In this document: positions 8,571 to 19,500 of the stretch, piece by piece
How positions within the stretch are numbered: position 1 is the stretch's first letter
Layout of the letters: each line of letters starts with the position of its first letter
Assembly: GCA_024743215.1 (NCBI GenBank)
Contig: JANSWZ010000003.1
Coordinates: 62,001-126,000 of the forward strand
From: Alphaproteobacteria bacterium
GTDB lineage: Bacteria; Pseudomonadota; Alphaproteobacteria; Rhizobiales; GCA-2746425
Direction of reading: 5' to 3'
DNA: 64,000 nt
Position numbers and translations under genes: made by a program
Notes under the pieces: generated by a model
Seen by the model: the letters and a program-made list of their open reading frames with translations, nothing else
What the model was told of the DNA's origin: nothing
Databases searched by the model: none

Positions 8571-9197
8571 ATGACTGCTAGAACTGCCACAACAGTCAAG
8601 GCACGGCTCACAGAGCTTTTTGTATCTCTATCAAAAACGGCTGTAGATGTTCTCAAGTCCATCCCCGTGCTTGTCTGGTTGCTGCCGTTTGTTCTGTCTC
8701 TGATTATTTGGGCCATTTCTACAACGCCAATAGGGTGGATGACTGACAAGCCGGTTCAGGAAATCGCTGCGCCCGTTGTCATCGGGATGACCGCTGCATT
8801 GGTGCTTGCGGTTCATCGATGGGTCGGCGCGAAATTCTCTCTTCTCCTGGCCTGTTTTGTCTGGTCATTGTTTTTCAGAGAGCTTCATTTTTGGGGCACC
8901 AATAACGGGTTCTACATAGCATTTGTGGCCATCATGATCTGGGGCTGGCTGAGCCGAAACCAAATCAGTGAGTTTCTGCAGTGCCGCGTGATCCGGTTTT
9001 TTCTGAGTGGTGCATTCCTGATTTACTTCCTTTCGAAAATTGTTGATCGGGGTTATCTGGCCTTCCTGCCTGAATTTGCGGTCTGGCGTCACAATCTGGA
9101 GGAAACGCTGGAGACGTGTGGCCACCTTATGGTGTTTGCATTGGTGGTTATGACATTGCGGGTTGCAACATTACGGAAACAGCAAAATCAAGGATAG
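8571..9197 (+). CDS. Uncharacterised multi-pass membrane protein
   Basis: 208 aa, not recognised. An N-terminal charged stretch is followed by about five or six hydrophobic segments: roughly residues 30-50, 66-82, 87-102, 112-126, 140-156 and 184-198. Conserved-looking polar residues lie at membrane edges (RELHFWGTN, and EETLETCGH before the last segment). Start is the ATG at 8571 with a poor ribosome-binding site. It is flanked by two acetyltransferase genes on the same strand but separated by gaps of 114 and 48 bases, so operon membership is unclear. Confidence 0.7.
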   Translation: MTARTATTVKARLTELFVSLSKTAVDVLKSIPVLVWLLPFVLSLIIWAISTTPIGWMTDKPVQEIAAPVVIGMTAALVLAVHRWVGAKFSLLLACFVWSLFFRELHFWGTNNGFYIAFVAIMIWGWLSRNQISEFLQCRVIRFFLSGAFLIYFLSKIVDRGYLAFLPEFAVWRHNLEETLETCGHLMVFALVVMTLRVATLRKQQNQG

Positions 9198-9245
9198 TTC
9201 GCGCCAGCCACGATCCTGCCCAATTGTTAACGAATCATTCACATC

Positions 9246-9824
9246 ATGGACAGTTCAACGATACATATCCGAGTAGCTGAAATTGGCGATGCCGCTGCTT
9301 TGTCACAGGTGCATCGGGCGTCCTGGTTCAATGCCTATCATGGTATTTTGAATGGGACAGCGCTGCGTGAATCCATTGCACGGCGCAACCAGCATTGGTG
9401 GCATTCGGCGGTTGAAAAGTTGAATGCAGAACCCGCTTCCATCGGCGGGCGCATGGGCGGTGGCGGCGCTAGAGTGCGGCAGTCGCGGCTTCTGGTGCTT
9501 GAATTTGATAGCAGTGTTGTCGGCTATGCCAATTTTGGCACCGGTCGCCGCAATTTCCCACCTCATGCAGTTTCACGCTGGGGCGAGATTTTCGAATTGT
9601 ATCTGCTGCCGGAGTACCAGGGGCTGGGATTTGGTCGGACTTTGTTTGATCGTGTGCGTGCAGAGTTGAAAGACATGGAGCATGGACCGCTGATTGTCTG
9701 GGCACTTGAGGCCAATGATCAGGCGACCGGTTTTTATACGGCACTTGGCGGAGAAGCCTTTGTGCGGTCTCACGAAATGTTTGGCGGCATACAGGCGCCA
9801 ACCATCGGATTTCGTTGGATTTAG
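9246..9824 (+). CDS. GNAT-family N-acetyltransferase
   Basis: 192 aa acetyltransferase. The acetyl-CoA-binding region is ELYLLPEYQGLGFGRTLFDRV (QGxGFG), preceded by the conserved N-terminus IRVAEIGDAAALSQVHRASW. A glycine- and arginine-rich insertion (about residues 66-78, IGGRMGGGGARVR) sits before the beta4 strand and is unusual. The C-terminus NDQATGFYTALGGE matches the family. Substrate unknown. The start ATG has no strong ribosome-binding site. It belongs to a different GNAT subgroup from the gene at 8013. Confidence 0.85.
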   Translation: MDSSTIHIRVAEIGDAAALSQVHRASWFNAYHGILNGTALRESIARRNQHWWHSAVEKLNAEPASIGGRMGGGGARVRQSRLLVLEFDSSVVGYANFGTGRRNFPPHAVSRWGEIFELYLLPEYQGLGFGRTLFDRVRAELKDMEHGPLIVWALEANDQATGFYTALGGEAFVRSHEMFGGIQAPTIGFRWI

Positions 9825-10032
9825 AGGCCAGCATTTTCAGGTTTGGACAGATATTTCGGGTCCCCAATGTGCATCCGTGAGCCATTTGGAGCCGCAACAT
9901 AATGCGATCGTCACCTTTAAAACCTAAGTAAAACGAAAGTTCAGCGCTAAATTCGCGGCTTTATCTTGAAAGATGGCGCGGCTTGCGGCATGACCGCCGC
10001 AATGACTGCTCAAACATATGAGGCTGCTGCAG

Positions 10033-10560
10033 ATGAATCTGGACAAAATCGCTATTGGCAAAAATCCGCCTGAAGACATAAATGTTATCATTGAAGTTCC
10101 GATTGGTGATGAACCGATTAAATATGAGTTGGACAAGGAATCGGGTGCTTTGTTTGTCGACCGCTTTCTGTTCACGCCGATGCGTTATCCCGGCAATTAC
10201 GGATTTGTGCCCCATACGCTTTCAGAAGATGGCGACCCGGCAGACGTGATTATTGCCAATACGCGCCCCCTGATGCCCGGGTCCGTTATCAATTGCCGCC
10301 CGATTGGTGTGCTGGTGATGGAAGATGAATCTGGTGGTGACGAGAAAATTCTCGCTGTTCCGTCACCCAAGCTGACCCAGCGCTATGATCATGTGAAAGA
10401 TCACACTGATCTGCCAGAGATTACCCTGAAGCAGATCGAGCATTTCTTCACTCACTACAAGGATCTGGAGCCCAACAAATGGGTAAAGATTGTTGGCTGG
10501 GAAGATTCAGCAACTGCCAAGAAAATGCTGATTGATGCGGTTGCCCGTGCTGGCAAGTGA
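10033..10560 (+). CDS. ppa: Inorganic pyrophosphatase
   Basis: Family I soluble pyrophosphatase, 175 aa; hydrolyses PPi to two phosphates with Mg2+. Key motifs are [40 protein letters not shown] and the Asp cluster DGDPADV. The carboxyl half [23 protein letters not shown] is strongly conserved in alphaproteobacteria. I chose the ATG at 10033 over that at 10018 because homologues start close to the [10 protein letters not shown] segment and GAGG lies 9 bases upstream. Monocistronic, ending at a strong convergent terminator. Confidence 0.95.
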   Translation: MNLDKIAIGKNPPEDINVIIEVPIGDEPIKYELDKESGALFVDRFLFTPMRYPGNYGFVPHTLSEDGDPADVIIANTRPLMPGSVINCRPIGVLVMEDESGGDEKILAVPSPKLTQRYDHVKDHTDLPEITLKQIEHFFTHYKDLEPNKWVKIVGWEDSATAKKMLIDAVARAGK

Positions 10561-10581
10561 TCTGATACGACAATCAAATTC

Positions 10582-10620
10582 GAAAGGGGTCTGGCGTGGT
10601 CAGGCCCCTTTTCGTTTCAG
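10582..10620. terminator. Bidirectional rho-independent terminator between ppa and pgi
   Basis: An 11-bp stem (10583-10593 with 10601-10611, one G-T wobble) with a 7-base loop is followed by TTCGTTTC on the plus strand; on the minus strand the stem ends in TTTCG. It lies in the 73 bases between convergent ppa and pgi and suits both. Confidence 0.8.
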
Positions 10621-10633
10621 ATGTCCTTTTATG

Positions 10634-12280
10634 TCAGTCCTTGTCGCGTAGCTTATGAAGCTGCTTCAACAGACCTACTGTTGAGCCATCCATGGGCTTG
10701 CTGCTGGGTTCACCCTGAACCAATGGCAATAAATTATTGGCGAGGACCTTGCCCAGCTCAACACCCCATTGATCGAATGAGTTGATATTCCAGATCACGC
10801 CTTCGACAAAGACACGGTGTTCATAAAGCGCAATCAGCTTGCCAAGCATGCCCGGTGTAAGCTTGCTGTAAACCATGGTGACCGACGGGCGATTGCCGGG
10901 AAATACCTTGTGCGGAGCAAGCGCCGCAATGTCACTTTCCGACATGCCGACTTTGCGCAATTCAGCTTCCACTTCATCGCGTGACTTGCCGAGCATAAGT
11001 GCCTGGCCTTGAGCCAGGCAGTTTGACAGCAACAGATCATGATGAACGCCAAGTGTTCCGGCTTCTTCATGGGCATTGGCCGCAACAAGGAATTCGCAGG
11101 GAACGATTGTTGTTCCCTGATGGATCAATTGATAGAACGCATGCTGACCGTTGGTGCCCGGCTCTCCCCATACAATCGGTCCGGTTGCGCCGATGGCGGC
11201 TTTGCCGTCAAGCGTCGTTTGTTTGCCATTGGATTCCATATCCAATTGCTGAAGATAGGCGGGGAACCGGGACAGGCGCTGATCATAGGGCAGCACTGCG
11301 CGGCTTGGGAAATCACAGATGGAGCGATGCCAGATACCGGTCAATGCAAGCAGAACCGGAAGATTTTCATGGAGAGGTGCCTTGGCGAAGTGCCGATCCA
11401 TGGCATGCCCACCTGCCAGAAACTCGTCGAAATTATCGGGGCCGATGGCAATCATGATGGGCAGACCGATTGCCGACCAAAGAGAGTAGCGGCCTCCAAC
11501 CCAATCCCAAAATCCAAACACGCGTTCTTCGGGAATGCCAAACTGTTCAACACGATCCAGATTGGTGGAAATGGCCGCAAAATGATGCGGTACAGCCGCA
11601 TCATCGAGATTGGCTGACAGCCATGCCCGGGCGGAGCGGGCATTGGTCATGGTTTCGATGGTGGTAAAGGTTTTCGATGCGATGATGAAAAGCGTTGTTT
11701 CCGGATCCAGTTCGTCGAGCGTGTCGGCCATATGTGCGCCGTCGACATTGGAGACATAGTGCAGCCTTGGCCCATCGTGGTAGGGCTTCAGCGCCAGGGT
11801 CGCCATGGCTGGTCCAAGGTCTGAACCGCCAATGCCGATATTCACGACATCGGTGAAATGCTTGCCGGTTGCTCCATTGATGGTGCCACTGCGCACGCCA
11901 TCGGAGAAAATGCGCATGGCGGCCAGTACGCCGTGGACCGGTCCAACCACATCTTCGCCATCGGTTTCAATGTCGGCGTCCAAAGGGGCACGCAGAGCCG
12001 TGTGCAGCACCGCCCGATCTTCGGTGGTGTTGATCTTCTCTCCGGACAACATTGCATCGCGACGTTCCACAACTTCGCAATTGGATGCCAGATCAAGCAG
12101 CATATCCTTGGCTTTTTGCGACATTTGGGTTTTTGAGTAGTCCAGCAGAATACCAACAGCCTCAGCCGAGAAATTGCCAAACCTGTCCGGATCATAATCA
12201 AATAAGGCTTTGATCTGGATATCGGCTTCCGAGGCGCGCAGCGCCTTTAGCGGCTTGAAGCGGTTCTGGTCTGTCATCAT
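10634..12280 (-). CDS. pgi: Glucose-6-phosphate isomerase
   Basis: 548 aa cytoplasmic isomerase converting glucose-6-phosphate and fructose-6-phosphate. Signature regions are [36 protein letters not shown], the catalytic-region [19 protein letters not shown], and the second PROSITE-like motif [17 protein letters not shown]. The ATG overlaps the edd stop, making it the last gene of zwf-pgl-edd-pgi. In this setting it mainly feeds fructose-6-phosphate from gluconeogenesis back into the Entner-Doudoroff cycle (inference). Confidence 0.97.
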   Translation of the reverse strand: MMTDQNRFKPLKALRASEADIQIKALFDYDPDRFGNFSAEAVGILLDYSKTQMSQKAKDMLLDLASNCEVVERRDAMLSGEKINTTEDRAVLHTALRAPLDADIETDGEDVVGPVHGVLAAMRIFSDGVRSGTINGATGKHFTDVVNIGIGGSDLGPAMATLALKPYHDGPRLHYVSNVDGAHMADTLDELDPETTLFIIASKTFTTIETMTNARSARAWLSANLDDAAVPHHFAAISTNLDRVEQFGIPEERVFGFWDWVGGRYSLWSAIGLPIMIAIGPDNFDEFLAGGHAMDRHFAKAPLHENLPVLLALTGIWHRSICDFPSRAVLPYDQRLSRFPAYLQQLDMESNGKQTTLDGKAAIGATGPIVWGEPGTNGQHAFYQLIHQGTTIVPCEFLVAANAHEEAGTLGVHHDLLLSNCLAQGQALMLGKSRDEVEAELRKVGMSESDIAALAPHKVFPGNRPSVTMVYSKLTPGMLGKLIALYEHRVFVEGVIWNINSFDQWGVELGKVLANNLLPLVQGEPSSKPMDGSTVGLLKQLHKLRDKD

Positions 12281-14106
12281 GCTACTCCATACAGTGTAGA
12301 GGCACCGGTATCAGCAGTGCCAGCGACGGCTCGGAAGGTTGCAAACATTTCGCGACCCATGCCGAAATCATTGGCCGTCAGATCAACCACTGCCAAATCA
12401 CGTTTTGCCAGTTCATCGGCATCGACCAACAGTTCCATAGTGCCTGCTTCCGCGTCCAGACGCATAATGTCTCCGTCGCGGATTTTACCGATGACGCCGC
12501 CACAAGCAGCTTCCGGTGTAACATGGATTGCTGCGGGAACCTTACCGGATGCGCCAGACATGCGCCCATCGGTTACAAGCGCCACTTTCAGACCGCGCTC
12601 CTGCAACACACCAAGTGTTGGCGTCAGCTTATGCAATTCCGGCATGCCGTTGGCACGGGGGCCTTGAAACCGCACGACCGCAACAAAGTCGCGGTTAAGT
12701 TTGCCTTCCTTGAACGCTTCCAGAACGTCATTTTGATCATGGAAGACGAGGGCTGGTGCCTCTACGAAGCGATGGTCCGATTTAACAGCGGAAATCTTGA
12801 TGACGCTGCGGCCCAGATTGCCTGACAGCATTTTCAGTCCACCATCGCTCTGGAATGGGGTGCTGAATGGGCGCAGAACATTTTCATCATGACTTTTTTC
12901 TGCCACAGGCACCCAGTTCACGCCGCCCTTTTCGGTCAGCCTGGGTTCCGTACGATAGCCATTCATGCCTGTGCCCCAAATGGTGCGAACATCTTCATGC
13001 ATCAGACCGCCATCCAATAGCTGGCTGATCAGGTAACCCATGCCGCCAGCCGCGTGGAAATGGTTCACGTCGGCCAGACCGTTGGGGTAAATGCGGGACA
13101 GCAGCGGCACCGCGTCTGACAGATCGGATATGTCATCCCAGGTCAGCTTGATGCCTGCAGCAGCTGCCATGGCAACCAGATGCATGGTGTGGTTTGTCGA
13201 GCCGCCAGTGGCATGAAGGCCAACCACGCCATTGATGATAGCGCGTTCATCAATCACTTCCCCCACTGGGGTGTAATCATTGCCAAGTGCCGTGATGGAA
13301 AGCGCACGTTCCGTTGCAGCCTTGGTCAACGCATCGCGCAAGGGTGTGTTCGGATTGACGAAGCTGGCCCCCGGCAGATGCAGGCCCATGATTTCCATCA
13401 GCATCTGGTTGGAATTCGCAGTGCCGTAGAATGTGCAGGTTCCGGGACCGTGATAGGATTTGGATTCTGCATCCAGCAATTCGGCTCTGCCAACTTTGCC
13501 TTCTGCAAAGAGTTGCCGTATCCGGGCTTTTTCACCATTGGGCAGTCCAGTTGGCATGGGACCGGCTGGAATAAATACCGCCGGCAAATGGCCAAAGGTG
13601 AGGGATGCAATCAGAAGGCCGGGTATGATCTTGTCGCACACGCCCAGGAAGACAGCTGCATCAAACATGTTGTGAGACAGGCCCACGCCTGCAGCCATGG
13701 CAATGACATCGCGGGAAAACAGCGACAATTCCATGCCCGGTTGTCCCTGTGTCACGCCATCGCACATGGCAGGAACGCCTCCAGCGACCTGTGCCACACC
13801 GCCAGCCTGATGGGCGGCTTGCTTGATCAGGTTCGGAAACTGTTCAAATGGCTGATGCGCAGACAACATGTCATTGTAGGAGGTGATAATGCCAATATTG
13901 GCAAGGCGGTCCCCCGCCAGCGCTTCCTTGTCATGCGGGCTGCAGGCCGCAAAACCATGGGCAAGATTGCCGCAGGATAATTGCGTGCGTACTGGTCCGT
14001 CCTGACCCGCTTTGCGGATGCGTTCAAGATAGGCAGACCGTGTTGGCTGACTTCTTTCGATCAGGCGTTCTGTAACCTCGGCAATGCGTGGTTGAACGTC
14101 GGTCAT
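12277..14106 (-). CDS. edd: Phosphogluconate dehydratase (Entner-Doudoroff)
   Basis: 609 aa, full family length. Dehydrates 6-phosphogluconate to 2-keto-3-deoxy-6-phosphogluconate using an iron-sulfur cluster. Family motifs seen are [36 protein letters not shown] and [21 protein letters not shown]. It follows pgl by 30 bases and overlaps pgi by ATGA-type coupling. The partner aldolase eda is not in the window. Confidence 0.97.
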   Translation of the reverse strand: MTDVQPRIAEVTERLIERSQPTRSAYLERIRKAGQDGPVRTQLSCGNLAHGFAACSPHDKEALAGDRLANIGIITSYNDMLSAHQPFEQFPNLIKQAAHQAGGVAQVAGGVPAMCDGVTQGQPGMELSLFSRDVIAMAAGVGLSHNMFDAAVFLGVCDKIIPGLLIASLTFGHLPAVFIPAGPMPTGLPNGEKARIRQLFAEGKVGRAELLDAESKSYHGPGTCTFYGTANSNQMLMEIMGLHLPGASFVNPNTPLRDALTKAATERALSITALGNDYTPVGEVIDERAIINGVVGLHATGGSTNHTMHLVAMAAAAGIKLTWDDISDLSDAVPLLSRIYPNGLADVNHFHAAGGMGYLISQLLDGGLMHEDVRTIWGTGMNGYRTEPRLTEKGGVNWVPVAEKSHDENVLRPFSTPFQSDGGLKMLSGNLGRSVIKISAVKSDHRFVEAPALVFHDQNDVLEAFKEGKLNRDFVAVVRFQGPRANGMPELHKLTPTLGVLQERGLKVALVTDGRMSGASGKVPAAIHVTPEAACGGVIGKIRDGDIMRLDAEAGTMELLVDADELAKRDLAVVDLTANDFGMGREMFATFRAVAGTADTGASTLYGVA

Positions 14107-14136
14107 GTGATTGTCTCCAAAAAAACAAGCGGTGCG

Positions 14137-14853
14137 CTATGGGCACCAAAAAATTGTCAATTCTTTTTCGTTCTGACGCAGGACAGCTCGAATCGGCATG
14201 TCCTCGATGGGGCCTTCGCTTAGAGCTGTGGCCAAAACCTGCTGCTTCTCTTCGCCTTCGATGTGAAGGGCCAGAAAGTCGGCTTTCAGCAATGCAGGCA
14301 GGGTGAAGGTAATGCGTGGCTCGCCCGCGCCCGGTGCATGCATTTCAATAAAGGTATCCTCATTGCCCAGATTAAGCGCCGCAGACAATTTGTCTCCTTC
14401 CGGAAAAAAGGATGCGGTGTGTCCATCGCCGCCCATGCCGAGAATAGCGGCCGTGATGGGAATGCCCACGGAGTCAAACTGATCTTCCAGAGTTTTCAGC
14501 CCAGCCACTGGCGTTTCATCGCCGGTGTAAAGCGGAAAGAAGTTAGCTGCAGCGGCTTTTCCGGTCAGCAGATTGGCTTTCACCAATGCCGCATTGGATC
14601 GCTCGCTGGTTTCATCGACCCAGCGCTCATCGACAAGCGTGACGGTGACGCCAGCCCAATCAATATCTTTTTCGCTCAGTTTCTGAAAAAACAGCTTTGG
14701 TGTGGAGCCGCCGGATACGGCAAGCAATGCCCTGCCGTTTGCCTGAAGTTCCCGGTCCAGAGCTGCGGCAATTTGAGCTGCAAGCTCTTCGGCGAGGCTT
14801 TCTTTGTCGGCCAGCATATTTTTGTCAGTTCCACTCATCATATCACTCATCAT
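14137..14853 (-). CDS. pgl: 6-phosphogluconolactonase
   Basis: 238 aa DevB-type lactonase. Motifs are LLAVSGGSTPKLFF, VTLVDERWVDETSERSN and AILGMGGDGHTASFFP. Hydrolyses 6-phosphogluconolactone made by the upstream zwf. The start is ambiguous among four in-frame ATGs (14853, 14850, 14841, 14838), all overlapping or abutting the zwf stop at 14843, so it is translationally coupled whichever is used. Confidence 0.95.
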   Translation of the reverse strand: MMSDMMSGTDKNMLADKESLAEELAAQIAAALDRELQANGRALLAVSGGSTPKLFFQKLSEKDIDWAGVTVTLVDERWVDETSERSNAALVKANLLTGKAAAANFFPLYTGDETPVAGLKTLEDQFDSVGIPITAAILGMGGDGHTASFFPEGDKLSAALNLGNEDTFIEMHAPGAGEPRITFTLPALLKADFLALHIEGEEKQQVLATALSEGPIEDMPIRAVLRQNEKELTIFWCP

Positions 14854-16318
14854 CGTGCCATGTGCGACCTTCGCGCTCGATCAGTGCGACCGATGCCGCA
14901 GGACCCCACGTTCCAGCTGTGTATTTTTTGGGTGTATCGGAGGAACTGTCCCAGGCTTGGAGGATGGGGTCGACCCATTCCCAGGCAGCTTCAACTTCAT
15001 CACGGCGCATAAACAGGGTTGCGTTGCCGCGAATGACATCCATGATCAAACGTTCATACGCATCCGGGCTGCGCACTTCGAACGCATCAGCAAAGCTCAT
15101 GTCCAGCGGGACGTGCCGCAGACGCATGCCACCAGGGCCGGGATCCTTGATCATCAGCCACAGCTTTACGCCTTCATCCGGCTGCAGGCGGATAACCAAT
15201 CGGTTTTCTGCAACGCCGCCCGCACCCGTGTCGAAGATTGAATGGGGAATGGGCCGGAACGCAACAACGATTTCCGAGGAACGCTGAGGCATGCGTTTTC
15301 CGGTGCGCAGATAAAACGGCACACCAGCCCAACGCCAGTTTTCGACAGATGCTTTGATGGCTACAAATGTGGCGGTCTTGCTGGTGTCGTCTTCCAACTC
15401 TTCCAGATATCCCGGAACCGCACCTTCCGGTCCGGCACCGCTGGTATATTGGCCGCGAACTGTCAGTTTTTCAGCTGTTTCACCGGTGATTGGCTGCAGT
15501 GACCGCAACACTTTGAGCTTTTCATCGCGCACAGCGTCGGCATTCATGGACATTGGTGGTTCCATGGCCACCAGGCACAACAGCTGAAGAATATGGTTCT
15601 GAACCATATCGCGCATGGCGCCGGATGTGTCGTAATATGGGCCACGTGTACCGACACCAATGGATTCCGCCACGGTGATCTGAATATGATCCACATGGGC
15701 CGCATTCCAGATTGGCTCAAACAGAGCATTGGCAAAGCGCAATGCCATCAGGTTCTGTACGGTTTCCTTGCCCAGATAGTGATCGATCCGGAAAATCTGT
15801 TCTTCACGGAAAACCTTGCCAATGGAATCGTTCAATTCTTTGGCTGAAGCGAGATCCTTGCCGATTGGTTTTTCAATCACCACACGGGTTTTCTCAGTGA
15901 TCAGGCCGGTGCTGCCGATATATTCACAAATCTGTCCGAACAGGCCCGGTGCAACGGCCAGATAGAAGGCACGCACCCTGTCGGGAAACGGATCAAGTCT
16001 GGCTTTCAGTTCCTGCCAGCCCGCATCATCGGTCACATCGACAGACACATAGGACAGGCGTTTGAGAAATGCTTTGACCGTATCGGGGTCGCGTTCTTCC
16101 TCGGGTAAAAACTCTTCCAGAGCATCATTCGCTTTGGTCAGATATTCTTCCTGAGACAAGGGGCGGCGAGAGACTGCAATAATGCGGCTGTCACCAACAA
16201 TCTGACCATCTTGATGTCTGTGATAAAGAGCGGGGATAATCTTGCGTTGTGCAAGATCTCCGGTTCCACCAAAAACGATCAGATCGAATTCTTCCACCGG
16301 AATAATTTGGCTGCTCAT
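14843..16318 (-). CDS. zwf: Glucose-6-phosphate 1-dehydrogenase
   Basis: 491 aa, first gene of the Entner-Doudoroff operon. NADP-binding motif FGGTGDLAQRKIIPAL at the N-terminus and active-site signature RIDHYLGKETVQNL are intact. I chose the ATG at 16318 (MSSQIIPVEEFD) with GGGG upstream rather than the in-frame GTG at 16333. Divergent from the alpha-2-macroglobulin gene; a promoter candidate lies about 50 bases upstream of the start. Confidence 0.96.
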   Translation of the reverse strand: MSSQIIPVEEFDLIVFGGTGDLAQRKIIPALYHRHQDGQIVGDSRIIAVSRRPLSQEEYLTKANDALEEFLPEEERDPDTVKAFLKRLSYVSVDVTDDAGWQELKARLDPFPDRVRAFYLAVAPGLFGQICEYIGSTGLITEKTRVVIEKPIGKDLASAKELNDSIGKVFREEQIFRIDHYLGKETVQNLMALRFANALFEPIWNAAHVDHIQITVAESIGVGTRGPYYDTSGAMRDMVQNHILQLLCLVAMEPPMSMNADAVRDEKLKVLRSLQPITGETAEKLTVRGQYTSGAGPEGAVPGYLEELEDDTSKTATFVAIKASVENWRWAGVPFYLRTGKRMPQRSSEIVVAFRPIPHSIFDTGAGGVAENRLVIRLQPDEGVKLWLMIKDPGPGGMRLRHVPLDMSFADAFEVRSPDAYERLIMDVIRGNATLFMRRDEVEAAWEWVDPILQAWDSSSDTPKKYTAGTWGPAASVALIEREGRTWHDDE

Positions 16319-16365
16319 AAGGCCCCATTTCACATCGTGTTTGCAAAAATTGAATTTGAAAGTGA

Positions 16366-16393
16366 CTTATACGCAAAACCAGCTACGGGGCAA
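16366..16393 (-). promoter_or_regulatory. Candidate sigma-70 promoter for zwf-pgl-edd-pgi
   Basis: On the minus strand TTGCCC (16393-16388) and TATAAG (16371-16366) are separated by 16 bases, 48 bases before the zwf ATG. Read by eye; no operator was recognised. Confidence 0.4.
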
Positions 16394-16524
16394 CTTTTGC
16401 ACCGCAATATGAATTTTGTCTTTTGGTCTTTTTTGCCTTGATCCTGTCATTTGGGCATCTTCAACTTATGGGATAAGATGAGAATTGGAAGCGCATGCTT
16501 CTTGGGGTGCACTAGGGAGATAAA

Positions 16525-19500
16525 ATGAGATTTCTGGTTCCATTTTCTGTGAGCAATGCATCATGCATTGCTTTTGCGCTGGCGCTTTCGCTGAGCGCGT
16601 CCGTTTTCGGCACGCAAGCTGAAGCGCAGGAAACCCAACGCATTGTTCAAACCACTGAAAATGCCGATTATTTCGGGTTTGATTACCGGACGGTTAAAGA
16701 TGTGTCAGAAAAGCAATGTGCGCAGGCCTGTATATCAGATCAGCAATGCAAGGCTTTCACCTATAATCAGGCAGCGGGCTGGTGTTTTCTGAAAGATCAG
16801 TCCGGAGAGCTGCAAAGCGCAGAAGGGGCTATTGCGGGCCGGATTGTAGAAAAGACGGTTCGGGCCCCGGATAGTTTTAACAACCCCGCCGAACTGGCGT
16901 TTCTGACGAAAGACCTGGTGCGGGCGCAGGATGCGCTGCGCGCTTCATTTGCGGCCATTAGCCCTCGGGGCGATACCGATAATCTGCCCGGTCGCTTTTC
17001 TGCTGCCGCCCTTGTGAACGACTTTTCATCCATGCGCCAATTGGCGAGAATCTGGGTGACTGTCGATCCACTGAACATCGCTGCCTGGCGCGCTTTTGCT
17101 GATACATATTGGCGCAGCCGATCCAAAAAATGGCAGGAAACGCGTGACTATCGCAGTTTTGCCATCAGCGGCGCGCTCGAAACTTATCGCTTGGCTCAGG
17201 GTGATGCAGACAAAGCTGCTGCATTGGATCTTCTGGCGCGCGCACTTGTACTGTCTGACCGTTACAGACCTGCTTTGGAATCCTATAAAGTCAGTCTGGA
17301 ACTGGCAGAGAATCCAAGAGTTCGGACGGCTTATGAGGCGCTGGATGCCGAGCATGGCTTCCGCATGCTCGATTATTCGGTCGACAGTGATGCGGCCAAT
17401 CCGAGTGCATGCGTGCAGTTTTCAGAGCGCCTGGATGCAGATGATACTGAATATACGGATTATTTGCGTCTGGATGGAACCGAACCTGCAGATGTGCGGG
17501 TTGCCAACAAGGAAATCTGTGTAGGTGGCCTGACACATGGTGAGCGCTATCGCCTGGATTTGCGTGCAGGTCTTCCAGCGGACATCGGTGAGCGGATTGA
17601 TAATGTTGTCTCGCTGGATATCTATGTGCGCGATCGTTCGCCAAATGTGCGCTTTACCGGATCGGCCTATGTGCTGTCCCGCAGCCATACCAAAGGCATT
17701 CCGCTTGTAACTGTCAATATGGATGCCGTGGATATCTCCGTGCACCGTGTGGGTGATGCAGCCATTGCAGAACTGCTGCGAGATGGCCGCTTCAATCGTC
17801 CCCTGAACAATGATTCGCTGAGTGGGTTGAGTTCCGATCTGGCTACGCAAGTTTGGTCTGGTGTTCTAGAGACTGATGGTGAGCTAAATGCTGACACGAC
17901 AACTTTAATGCCCGTGTTCCGTGTTGTCGGCGATCTGCAGCCCGGGGCATATGTAATGGTTGCTGACGGTCCGAAAACCAATGAAAGTTACTGGCAGCCC
18001 AAGGCAACACAATGGTTTGTGGTCAGTGATCTGGGTCTGTCCAGTCTGTCTGCTGATGATGGCTTGCACGTTTTCGCCCGTTCGCTTGAAACATCGACGC
18101 CTTTGCCGGGTGTTGCGGTCAAGCTGATTGCGCGCAGCAGTGAGATTTTGGGCCGGGGCGAAACCGATGCCAATGGCTATGTTCAATTTGCGCCCGGCCT
18201 GTTGCGCGGCGAAGGTGCATTGCAGGCGGCCACGCTTGTGGCGGAAACCGACGCGCCGGATTATGCCCTGCTGGATCTGGAGCAAACCGGGTTTGACCTG
18301 ACCGATCGGGGGGTCGATGGGCGCACATCACCGGGCGCTGTGGATGTGTTTTTATATACAGAGCGCGGGGTCTATCGTCCGGGTGCCGAGGTTCATGCAA
18401 CCGCATTGCTGCGTGATGCTGATGCCGAAGCCCTGCCCGGATTGCCAATCACATTTGTGATGAAGCGCCCCGATGGTGTTGAGCAGATACGCAAAATATC
18501 AACCAATGACAGCACTGGCGGCCATTCTGCCTCTTTCATGCTTCCTACGAGTGCTTTGCGCGGCAGCTGGGACATGCAGATTTACACCGATCCCGATGCG
18601 GCACCGGTGTCAACCAAACGGTTTCTGGTTGAGGATTTTCTGCCAGAGCGGATTGATTTTGATCTGACCCTGAATGATTCAGAGCTGCGAGCAGGAGAGG
18701 TTGCCACAATGGGTGTGGCTGCACGCTATCTGTTTGGCGCACCTGCCGTGGGGCTGCCGATTGAAGGCGGCATCAGCATTGTGGCACGCCAGCCTGTGGA
18801 CGGGCCATTTAAAGGCTTTGTCTTCGGTTTGTCGGATGAAAATTTCACACCGGTGAATGACCGGTTCACGCCGGGCGTAAGAACGGATGCGTCAGGGAGC
18901 GTTCAGTTTGACCTGGCTGTTCCGTCAGTCCCTGAAACCACATTGCCATTGGCGGCCAAAATCTCGGTCACGATGAGTGATGGTGGCGGGCGCCCGGTTG
19001 AGCGCCAGATTGACGTTCCACTGGCTGCAACCGGCCCGTCCATCGGTATCCGTCCGTTGTTTGATGGCTCTGCGCCTGAAGGAGGATCAGCTGGTTTTCA
19101 ACTGGTGGCCCTTGATGAAGAAGGCACGCAGATTGCGGCAACACAGGCAAACTACGAGCTGAATCGGATCAGCCGATCCTATCAATGGTATCGCAAGTCA
19201 AATGGTCGGTGGGGCTGGGAGCCGATTACCCGGACAGACCGGGTCGCGACAGGTTCGCTTGATTTGATGCAGGACCAGTTTGCGCGGCTTGATTTAACGG
19301 TGGACTGGGGGTCGTACCGCCTTGACGTGATTTCTGGCGAAACTGTTGCCAGTTATGATTTTTACGCGGGCTGGTATGTCGAAAAATCCGCTTTTGATAC
19401 GCCGGATGCGCTTCAGGTTGGTGTTGACCGCACGCTCTATACCGCTGGTGATGTGGCAAAAGTTCGGCTGAGTGCTGACCGGCCCGGCAAGCTGCAATTG

